From assembly GCA_903851415.1 (NCBI GenBank), contig CAINOE010000086.1, positions 1-64,000 of the forward strand: DNA of 64,000 bases. The letters run 5' to 3'. This document shows positions 57,393 through 64,000 of the stretch, piece after piece (the stretch's first letter is position 1; the number at the start of each line of letters is the position of its first letter). A model generated the notes under the pieces. It saw nothing but the letters and a program-made list of their open reading frames with translations, did not search any database and had not been told where the DNA came from. Position numbers and translations under genes: made by a program. Source of the stretch: an uncultured Rhodopila sp. GTDB taxonomy: Bacteria > Pseudomonadota > Alphaproteobacteria > Acetobacterales > Acetobacteraceae.

Positions 57393-57869
57393 TCAGACCG
57401 CTCCGCGGCGGGCCAGGGGCGCCACGAACTGCGGCTCGGTGTCCCAGGGAAACAGGATCCAGGTATCCTGGGACACCTCGGTGACGAAGCTGTCTACCGC
57501 CTCGCGCCCCAGGGGCTTGGCGTAGATGCAGGCGAAATACGCCTTCGGCAGCAGAGCCCGCACCACCCGCGCGGTGGTGCCGGTATCCACCAGGTCATCG
57601 ATGATCAGGAACCCAGCGCCATCGCCGGCGGCCACCGGCGGCTTGGTCACAACCGGCTCCCCGCGCTGCTCATCCTGGTAGGTGATAATGCAGACGCTCT
57701 CCACCAGCCGCAGATCGAGCTCGCGCGCCACGATCGCGGCGGGAATCAGGCCGCCCCGGCTGATCGCGACGATCCCGGTGTAAGGCCCGCTGGCCATCAG
57801 GCGCCACGCCAGCGCGCGGGCATCGCGGTGGAGCTGGTCCCAGGTTACCGTGTAGTAGTGCGCGCTCAT
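57393..57869 (-). CDS. gpt: Xanthine-guanine-type phosphoribosyltransferase
   Basis: This is a 158-residue type I phosphoribosyltransferase with the PRPP loop FLIIDDLVDTGTTARVV near residues 87-103, the early ISRGGLIPAAIVARELDLR, and a late TWILFPWD. Length and the N-terminal YTVTWDQLHRDARALAW fit bacterial xanthine phosphoribosyltransferase (Gpt). It salvages purine bases to nucleotides. The start was set at the ATG giving this conserved beginning. It converges on manC and diverges from the enoyl-CoA hydratase gene. Confidence 0.9.
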   Translation of the reverse strand: MSAHYYTVTWDQLHRDARALAWRLMASGPYTGIVAISRGGLIPAAIVARELDLRLVESVCIITYQDEQRGEPVVTKPPVAAGDGAGFLIIDDLVDTGTTARVVRALLPKAYFACIYAKPLGREAVDSFVTEVSQDTWILFPWDTEPQFVAPLARRGAV

Positions 57870-57943
57870 ATGAGCTTTTGGGCGAAAATGGGCGGCCGGT
57901 GCAAGCGGATTGCGGTTGCCGCCGGACACAGGGAGAGCAAGCA

Positions 57944-58708
57944 ATGGCGGACGTCATCGTCACGCAGTCCGGTCCCGTGCTGGAGATCCGGCTCAACCGT
58001 CCGGACAAGAAGAACGCCCTGACCGGGGAGATGTATGACGCGGTGGAAGCCGCATTCAAGCGCGCCGATGCAGATCCGCAGATTCGCGTCGTCGTGCTGA
58101 CCGGAACCGGCGACACCTTCACCAGCGGCAACGATATCAGGGACTTCCAGGCGCGGGCGGCGACCCGTGAGGGGATTCAGGTTTCGCCCTTCCTCAACGC
58201 CTTGTCGTCGCTGACGAAGCCTCTGGTCGCGGCCGTGAACGGCGCCGCTGTCGGCGTTGGAACCACCATGCTGGCGCATGCGGACCTGGTGGTGGCCGTG
58301 CGCGCGGCCCGCTTCGTCATGCCGTTCACCAGCCTGGGGCTTGTGCCCGAAGCCGCCAGCTCGCTGCTGTTCCCGCTGCTGGTCGGGTATCAGCGGGCCA
58401 GCGCCCTGCTGCTGTTGGGCGAAGCGATCGACGCGGACACCGCGTGCGAGTGGGGTCTCGTCAACAAGGTCGTGTCGGAAGCCGATCTCATGAGCACGGC
58501 GCGGGATTATGCGTCGCGGCTGGCGGCGCTGCCGCCGGAGGCAGTGCGGCAGACCAAGGCGCTGATCCGAAACGGTCGGCCGGACGTGCCCGGACGGATC
58601 GAGGAGGAACTGGCGCTGTTCCGGCAGCGTCTCCGCTCGGCGGAGGCGGCGGAAGCGTTCCAGGCGTTCATGGAGAAGCGCAAGCCGGATTTTTCACGGT
58701 TTTCCTGA
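57944..58708 (+). CDS. Enoyl-CoA hydratase/isomerase family protein
   Basis: This is a 254-residue crotonase-fold protein with RLNRPDKKNALTGEMYDAV (near 17-35), oxyanion-hole segments SGNDIRDF and AVNGAAVGVGTTMLAHADLV (near 95-115), and FTSLGLVPEAASS. The first catalytic Glu position is occupied by Val-Gly-Thr-Thr, and the second by PEAASS. This is the pattern of family members with isomerase-type (PaaG/Eci-like) activity. It acts on fatty-acyl or aromatic acyl-CoA. It has no neighbour in the pathway. Confidence 0.87.
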   Translation: MADVIVTQSGPVLEIRLNRPDKKNALTGEMYDAVEAAFKRADADPQIRVVVLTGTGDTFTSGNDIRDFQARAATREGIQVSPFLNALSSLTKPLVAAVNGAAVGVGTTMLAHADLVVAVRAARFVMPFTSLGLVPEAASSLLFPLLVGYQRASALLLLGEAIDADTACEWGLVNKVVSEADLMSTARDYASRLAALPPEAVRQTKALIRNGRPDVPGRIEEELALFRQRLRSAEAAEAFQAFMEKRKPDFSRFS

Positions 58709-58754
58709 AGATCGGGGCGGCTGGAAGCGCGCGGCATTCAATCCGATGGCCAAT

Positions 58755-58836
58755 GCCGTCACGGCCCGGCTTGTCCGGGCCACCTATGCCAGCACGTGCC
58801 GCGCGAGGTGGCCCGGACTTCGCCGGGCGATGACGG
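58755..58836. repeat. Paired REP-like palindromes forming a larger inverted repeat
   Basis: Two hairpins, GGCCCGG/CCGGGCC (58763-58769/58775-58781) and GCCCGG/CCGGGC (58811-58816/58823-58828), lie in mirrored arms (58755-58783 and 58807-58836). The arms also pair with each other, including GTCACGG-like and GATGACGG ends. The gap lies between converging genes. Confidence 0.7.
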
Positions 58837-58849
58837 GATACAGCCTGCC

Positions 58850-59632
58850 TCATGTGCTGGCCGAATTGAACGCGCCTCCGTCCATCAGCAGGTTCTGGCC
58901 GACGATGAAGCCGATGCGGGCGGAACACAGGAAAGCGCAGGCATCGCCGAACTCGGCCGGATCGCCGACGCGTCCGGCTGGCGTCCTGGCCGTGCGTTCC
59001 TGAATAACTTCGTCCACTGAGCGGTTGCTTTCGCGCGCGGCTTTTTCCAGGCCGCCGCGCAGGCGGTCGGTCAGGAAGGGGCCGGGCAACAGATTGTTGA
59101 TCACGACGTTGTGCTGCGCCACCTGCCGCGCCAAACCCGCAACGAACCCGGTCAGGCCGGCCCGTGCCCCGTTGCTCATGCCCAGCTCCGGTATCGGCGA
59201 CTTCACCGAGGCGGAGGTTATGTTGACGATGCGGCCGAACTTCCGTTCGATCATGCCGTCGATCACCGCGCGGATCAGGAAGATCGGCGCCAGCATGTTG
59301 CCGTCGATCGCCTTGATCCAGGCGCCGCGGTCCCAATCGCGGAAGTCGCCGTACGGCGGTCCGCCGTTATTGTTGACCAGAATGTCCGGCGCCGGACAGG
59401 CCGCCAGCGCCGCGGCCCTGCCTACCTCCGTCGCGATGTCGCCAACCACCGCCGTCACCCTGGCGCCGGTCAGCCGCGTGATGTCCGCCTTGGTCTCCTC
59501 CAGGGTCGAAGCAGTGCGCGCGGTGATCACCAGCTCCACCCCCTCGCGGGCCAGTGAGACCGCGCAGGCGCGTCCCAACCCCTTGCTGGCGGCGCAGACG
59601 ATGGCTTTCTTGCCTTGCAGTCCCAGGTCCAT
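58850..59632 (-). CDS. SDR-fold oxidoreductase-like protein lacking the usual catalytic Tyr/Lys
   Basis: This is a 260-residue Rossmann-fold protein. The cofactor motif reads CAASKGLGRACAVSLA (near residues 13-28), not the usual TGxxxGxG, and NNNGGPP follows near 87. Where YxxxK is expected it has MSNGARAGLTG, so both residues are replaced. This matches the subgroup described in the CDD as BKR-like SDR-like (cd05344), known for deviating motifs. The enzymatic role is uncertain. It stands alone. Confidence 0.85.
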   Translation of the reverse strand: MDLGLQGKKAIVCAASKGLGRACAVSLAREGVELVITARTASTLEETKADITRLTGARVTAVVGDIATEVGRAAALAACPAPDILVNNNGGPPYGDFRDWDRGAWIKAIDGNMLAPIFLIRAVIDGMIERKFGRIVNITSASVKSPIPELGMSNGARAGLTGFVAGLARQVAQHNVVINNLLPGPFLTDRLRGGLEKAARESNRSVDEVIQERTARTPAGRVGDPAEFGDACAFLCSARIGFIVGQNLLMDGGAFNSAST

Positions 59633-59806
59633 GGCTGATTCCTTGTTTGGCCGCACCGGCGCTAACCCTATCAGCCGAACGCGATAGCGGGAAAGCGGCC
59701 GGGCGGCATCGGACGGATGATGCTGATGTAAGCGACCGGACATGTGATCGCGGATATCAACCTCATTATACTTGCCGGTTGAAACCCGTCCGGGCAGGAT
59801 TAGTCG

Positions 59807-61195
59807 ATGAAACTCACACGCATCAGAGCCGCCTTGCTGGCGGGAACAAGCTTCGCCGCCGGCATCGCCCTGGCACCCGCCGGCATGGCGTTGCTGCAGC
59901 AATTCGAAATCCGGTCCGCCGCCGCGCAAGGCTCGGACCAGCAGCAAACCTACCGGTTGCTGACGCTGTTCGCGGATGTATTGAAGCAGGTGCGCACCGA
60001 CTATGTCGATCCGGTGTCCGACCGCAAGCTGATCGATAATGCGCTGAACGGCATGCTGACCGGCCTTGATCCGCACAGCGCCTATATGACCGAGCAGCAA
60101 TGGCGTGAAATGCGGACCGAGACCTCCGGTCAGTTCGGCGGTGTCGGATTGGAACTCACCGACAATGCCGGGCTGATCCAGGTGGTCAGCCCGATCGACG
60201 GAACCCCGGCCTCCCGCGCCGGCATGAAGCCCGGCGACCTGATCACGTCGGTGAACGGCAAATCCGTTGAGGGCCTCAGTCTGGACGATGCGATTACCGC
60301 GATGCGCGGACCGCCGAACACGACCTTGCACCTGATCGTCAAGCGCCAGGGCGTGGAAGACCCGATCGTGCTGACCTTGACCCGGCAGATGATCCACATC
60401 GAGACCGTAAAAAGCCGGCTTATCGGCGGCGTCGGGGTGATCCGCATCACCGAGTTTACCGAGCAAACCAATTCCGGGGTTCGTGCGGCATTAAAGTCCC
60501 TCCGCGCCGAGGCGGGCGGGCGGCTGGACGGCCTGATCCTTGATCTGCGCAACGACCCCGGCGGCCTGCTCGACCAGGCGATCGCGGTTTCGAACGATTT
60601 CCTTGACCATGGCGGCATCGTTTCGACTCGCGGGCGGCATGCGTCCGACAACGAAAGCTGGTCCGCCAAACCCGGCGGGGACATTGCCGGGAATTTGCCG
60701 GTGGTGGTGCTGACCAACAATGGGACAGCATCGGCCGCCGAGATCGTCGCCGCCGCGCTGCAAGACGATCACCGCGCCCTGGTGCTGGGGACGCGGTCGT
60801 TTGGAAAGGGGTCGGTGCAGACGCTGATCCCGCTGAACGGCAACGGCGCGCTGCGGCTGACCACGGCGCGGTACTACACGCCATCGGGCCGCTCGATCCA
60901 GGGTCTGGGCATCACGCCGAATGTGGAGGTCGAGGAAACCCGCACGCCGCAGGCGCATTTCGGGCCGGAGCATGAGGCCGATCTGCGGCATATCCTGACA
61001 AATGAGGGCGGCAGCGAGGCGGAGGCTCCGCCGCCGCCGGCCGATTTGCCCGCGGAAGCGCGGACCATCCAGAAACTGCCGCCCGCCGGCTGGCCGGCGC
61101 TCGATCCCGACAAGCCCGGGACGGATTACCAGTTGCAGCAGGGTCTGGTGCTGGTGCGCGCGATGGCGGCGCAGGTCCGGGCGGCGTCCCGCTAA
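59807..61195 (+). CDS. ctpA: C-terminal processing protease (S41, CtpA-like)
   Basis: This is a 462-residue periplasmic protease. A signal peptide covers about residues 1-40 (ends SAAAQ). A PDZ domain covers about 105-190 (GQFGGVGLEL, GMKPGDLITSVNGKSVEG). The catalytic core has Ser in NNGTASAAEIVAAAL (near 308) and Lys in GTRSFGKGSVQ (near 333). A Pro/Glu-rich tail follows. It removes C-terminal tails of periplasmic proteins and acts in envelope maintenance. It is a single gene. Confidence 0.94.
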   Translation: MKLTRIRAALLAGTSFAAGIALAPAGMALLQQFEIRSAAAQGSDQQQTYRLLTLFADVLKQVRTDYVDPVSDRKLIDNALNGMLTGLDPHSAYMTEQQWREMRTETSGQFGGVGLELTDNAGLIQVVSPIDGTPASRAGMKPGDLITSVNGKSVEGLSLDDAITAMRGPPNTTLHLIVKRQGVEDPIVLTLTRQMIHIETVKSRLIGGVGVIRITEFTEQTNSGVRAALKSLRAEAGGRLDGLILDLRNDPGGLLDQAIAVSNDFLDHGGIVSTRGRHASDNESWSAKPGGDIAGNLPVVVLTNNGTASAAEIVAAALQDDHRALVLGTRSFGKGSVQTLIPLNGNGALRLTTARYYTPSGRSIQGLGITPNVEVEETRTPQAHFGPEHEADLRHILTNEGGSEAEAPPPPADLPAEARTIQKLPPAGWPALDPDKPGTDYQLQQGLVLVRAMAAQVRAASR

Positions 61196-61342
61196 GGCCC
61201 GGCCGGCAAGGCCGATTTCGGCAGGCGGAGACTTGCGTAAAGTCAATTGATTACATTTTAGTGCCGGTTTGTTCCAATTCTGGCTTGCAACCCATCGCAA
61301 GCCCGTTATTGTTGGTCCCGCCATACATGAACAGAGGCTGGG

Positions 61343-63088
61343 ATGAAACGGCACCTCCTGATAGCCATCGGCGCAATCACGGTTTTCGCCTGCACCCCGC
61401 AACCGCCCGTCCCGCCGTTGCGACCGGCGGTCGATCAGGGACCGAACTGGAATCTCGACACGCGGGCCAAGTTCTATGCGCAGGACCAGGGGTCCCAGCT
61501 CATTCCGTTGCGCTGGATAACGGCGCTGAAGCAGCCCGACGGCCAGCCGTTTATGGCCGGCAGCCTTAATCGATATGGCTATTTAACGAACGATCTGGCG
61601 CCGGCCTCGATTCTGCCGGTGGGCTTCGTGCCGTCGGGACCGCTCGGCGGCGAATCGCTCGGGCTGACCTGCGCCGCCTGCCACACCCGGCAAATCGAGG
61701 TCAAAGGCACGCGCTATCGGATCGACGGCGGACCGGCGATCGTCGATTTCCAGAGTTTTCTGACCGATCTGGATGCCGCGGTGAAAACCGTCATCGACAA
61801 GCCCGATGCGTTCAAGGATTTCGCCGCCGGAGTGTTCGGCCAGACCCCGACCCCGGAACAAGCAGCCCAGTTGCTGGCGGATGTGAAAGCCTGGTTCCTG
61901 CGTTATGATACGCAGATGCATCTTGCTTTGCCGGGCGCCTCGCATGCCTGGGGCGCATCCCGCCTTGATGCGGTCGCAATGATTTTCGATCGCCTGACCG
62001 GCCTCGATATCGGGCCGGCGCCCAGCTACCTGATTCCGGCGAATATCAAGGTCGCGGACGCGCCGGTTCGTTACCCGTTCCTGTGGAATGCGCCGAAACA
62101 GGATTTCACCCAGTGGCCGGGCTTTGCGCCGAACGGCAACGACATTTACGGCCTGACCCGCAACCTCGGCGAGGTCTTCGGCGTGTTCGCGACGTTCCAT
62201 CCTGAGAAGGACCCTGCGGATTGGCTGCTGAAGGTCAATTACACCAGGACCAACTCCGCGAATTTCAACGGTCTCGGCAAGCTTGAGGACCTGATCAAAA
62301 AACTCGGGCCGCCGAAGTTTCAGTGGGACATCGATGCGGCGCTTGCCAAAAAGGGCGCGGAAATCTTCGGCTGGGAAACCTCGAAGGGCGGCTGCGTCGA
62401 GTGCCACGGCATCAAACCGGGCGTGGAACGCTTCTATCAACAGCAGACGTGGGCAACGCCGATCCTGGATGTGGGAACCGATAGCAGGGAGTATCAGATT
62501 TTGGCGCGCACCGCGCAGACCGGCGTGCTGTCCGGCGCCACCTTGCCGGGCGCCAAGCCGCTCAAGCCGGTGGATGCGGCGATCAATGTGCTGACCACGG
62601 CGGTTGGTGGATCGATACTGCAAAAGGTCATTCCCGCTGCCGCGGCGCCGGAGAATGAAGTCCGCAGCAGCGCCGCGCCGGGGAGCGCAACGACCGCGGC
62701 CACCGCGAACTCTGCGTTGGCGGCAACGCCGGAGGCGCAGCAGGTTTCGGTCGCGTTCCAGAAGCCGGCGGCCGGCACGTTCAGGTATGAATCACGGGTG
62801 TTGCAGGGCATCTGGGCGACGGCGCCGTATCTGCATAACGGCTCCGTTCCGACTTTGGCGGATCTCCTGAAGCCCGCGGCGGAGCGGCCGGCATCGTTCA
62901 AGGTCGGACCGGGCTATGATCCGGACAAAGCCGGGCTTGCCGCGGAGCAGACCGGATTGAGCACGACGTTGACCACGACGGGTTGCGAGGCGCGGGACTC
63001 GGGCAACAGCCGGTGCGGACATGAGTTCGGAACGACGTTGAGCGCGGACGACAAGAAGGCGTTGCTGGAATACCTGAAAACGCTCTGA
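61343..63088 (+). CDS. Dihaem c-type cytochrome lipoprotein (RoxA/cytochrome c peroxidase-like)
   Basis: This is a 581-residue lipoprotein with lipobox VFAC near residues 14-17. It has two haem c sites, CAACH near 110 and CVECH near 351. Other segments are PVRYPFLWNAPKQDF, FQWDIDAALAKKGAEIF, and SVPTLADLLKPAAERP near 510, the pattern of the RoxA/dihaem peroxidase family. The second haem is preceded by the usual GA-EIF helix. Members oxidise polymers or peroxides; the substrate is unknown here. A low-complexity Ala/Thr stretch lies near residues 435-470. Confidence 0.85.
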   Translation: MKRHLLIAIGAITVFACTPQPPVPPLRPAVDQGPNWNLDTRAKFYAQDQGSQLIPLRWITALKQPDGQPFMAGSLNRYGYLTNDLAPASILPVGFVPSGPLGGESLGLTCAACHTRQIEVKGTRYRIDGGPAIVDFQSFLTDLDAAVKTVIDKPDAFKDFAAGVFGQTPTPEQAAQLLADVKAWFLRYDTQMHLALPGASHAWGASRLDAVAMIFDRLTGLDIGPAPSYLIPANIKVADAPVRYPFLWNAPKQDFTQWPGFAPNGNDIYGLTRNLGEVFGVFATFHPEKDPADWLLKVNYTRTNSANFNGLGKLEDLIKKLGPPKFQWDIDAALAKKGAEIFGWETSKGGCVECHGIKPGVERFYQQQTWATPILDVGTDSREYQILARTAQTGVLSGATLPGAKPLKPVDAAINVLTTAVGGSILQKVIPAAAAPENEVRSSAAPGSATTAATANSALAATPEAQQVSVAFQKPAAGTFRYESRVLQGIWATAPYLHNGSVPTLADLLKPAAERPASFKVGPGYDPDKAGLAAEQTGLSTTLTTTGCEARDSGNSRCGHEFGTTLSADDKKALLEYLKTL

Positions 63089-63149
63089 TGGAACCCGGTC
63101 CCCTCGGTCCGGACGTTGCCGTCCGGCGCCGAGGCGGCGCTCGATGAGG

Positions 63150-64000
63150 TCAGGAAGGCGGTGAAGCGGGTTGTGGTCGACCCGCCGCGTCCACCCGCGC
63201 GGCCGGCGGCGGAGTGGCAGTGCCGGTGCGCGCCGATCGGCGTGGTTTCGCCAGCCAGATCAAGACGATCAGCGCGACGAACAACCCGCCGGTCAGCTGG
63301 AAAAGATCGATTGCCGACAGTATGTAAGCCTGTCGCGTCACCTCCTGGTCGAGCATCGCGCTGGCCTGCAGCGTGGTCGTGCCGAGGCCCTGGATCGTGC
63401 TGAGCGTATCGCCAACGGCGGCGGTGCCGGCGGTGACGCTCTCGGTCAGGTAGGCATGGTGGCGGGCGGCGCCGTCCTCCCACAAAGTCGTCCAGACCGA
63501 GGCCGCGAACGATCCCGCCATGATGCGCATGAAGTTGTACAGACCCGAGGCCGCCGGCACCCGCTGCGGTTCCAGCCCGGACAGGATGATCGCGGTCAGC
63601 GGGATGAAGAACGTCGCCAGGGCGATGCCTTGCAGCAGATGCGTCAACGCTATGGTCCCGGGATCGACATCCGCGCTGAAGCCGGAGCGCCAGAAGCCGC
63701 AGGCGGCGAAGACCAGGAAGGATACGGTGGCGAAGACCCGCGGATCGATGCGGTCCATCAGCCGCCCCACCAGCGGCGAGAGCATCAGCGCGAAAAAGCC
63801 GACCGGCGCGGTGACCAGTCCCGCCCAGGTCGCGGTGTAGCCCATGAAGCGTTGCAGCCACATCGGGATCAGCACGATGTTGCCGAAGAACACCGCATAG
63901 CCCAGGGTGATCGCGATCGTCCCCGCGGTGAAATTCCTTCCGCGAAACAACGTCAGATCGACGATCGGCCGTGCCTCGGTCAGTTCCCAGATCAGGAAAA
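63150..64000 (-). CDS. MFS drug/proton antiporter, DHA2 (EmrB-like), partial
   Basis: The frame is open to the right edge, so the N-terminal part is missing. The visible 283 codons cover about six membrane segments. They begin WELTEARPIVDLTLFRGRNF, the loop before the C-terminal half typical of EmrB-type transporters, and continue IAITLGYAVFFGNIVLIPMW and TAPVGFFALMLSPLVGRLMD. It probably pairs with an EmrA-like membrane-fusion protein outside the window. The C-terminus is Pro/Ala-rich. It converges on the cytochrome gene. Confidence 0.9.
   Translation of the reverse strand, partial: FLIWELTEARPIVDLTLFRGRNFTAGTIAITLGYAVFFGNIVLIPMWLQRFMGYTATWAGLVTAPVGFFALMLSPLVGRLMDRIDPRVFATVSFLVFAACGFWRSGFSADVDPGTIALTHLLQGIALATFFIPLTAIILSGLEPQRVPAASGLYNFMRIMAGSFAASVWTTLWEDGAARHHAYLTESVTAGTAAVGDTLSTIQGLGTTTLQASAMLDQEVTRQAYILSAIDLFQLTGGLFVALIVLIWLAKPRRSARTGTATPPPAARVDAAGRPQPASPPS

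Overview
The window is GC-rich with long codon-biased genes on both strands. It looks like a chromosomal segment of an alphaproteobacterium, probably Rhodospirillales/Acetobacteraceae-like. That placement is an impression from GC content and gene mix (K+-independent H+-pyrophosphatase, PaoABC-type oxidoreductase, DUF3108, Mla-type operon) and was not tested phylogenetically.

About 1-26.1 kb is a hybrid polyketide/nonribosomal peptide gene cluster that enters from the left edge. Three transcription blocks are visible. A plus block (2-5832) has the end of a PKS module (DH-MT-KR-ACP), a stand-alone SagB-type flavin oxidase, a SAM methyltransferase and a metallophosphoesterase, each overlapping the next. 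A minus block (22440-5989) has FkbH, a free ACP, a condensation-fold acyltransferase, a 3472-residue PKS-NRPS, a P450 fused to a carrier domain, and a second P450. A plus block (22612-26101) has a MaoC-like protein, a B12-type radical SAM enzyme and an MBOAT acyltransferase. The large PKS-NRPS reads KS-(no AT)-DH-MT-KR-ACP-ACP-Cy-A(MT)-PCP-TE. Its A domain carries a near-perfect cysteine code. The predicted product is therefore a methyl-branched unsaturated polyketide ending in a methylated thiazoline or thiazole carboxylate, with a possible glyceryl unit delivered by FkbH/ACP, then oxidised, methylated and acylated. This product is inference.

26.1-34.5 kb is an accessory junction: two transposase remnants, a membrane-anchored protein of prophage type, a 650-residue CoA-transferase, and remnants of a trb conjugation operon (trbB, trbC, trbF) into which a secreted glycosidase has been spliced. 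A DUF3108 protein and an Xre/RES toxin-antitoxin pair follow.

34.7-51 kb is mostly ordinary: a COG4280 membrane protein, a four-gene Mla/MCE lipid transport operon, two transglutaminase-like proteases, NudC, DUF488, a three-subunit molybdenum hydroxylase, an MFS transporter and a Baeyer-Villiger-type monooxygenase. 51-53.4 kb is a small decayed island: a Phd/VapC pair with a truncated toxin, an AT-rich putative immunity gene, an Rhs fragment with a nonsense codon fused to a MazF/PemK-like fragment, and an antitoxin.

53.5-64 kb is housekeeping: H+-pyrophosphatase with a clear terminator, mannose-1-phosphate guanylyltransferase, a phosphoribosyltransferase, enoyl-CoA hydratase, an atypical SDR, a CtpA protease, a dihaem cytochrome lipoprotein, and a partial MFS transporter cut by the right edge. 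REP-like palindromes lie in three intergenic gaps. No rRNA, tRNA or CRISPR array was recognised by eye.
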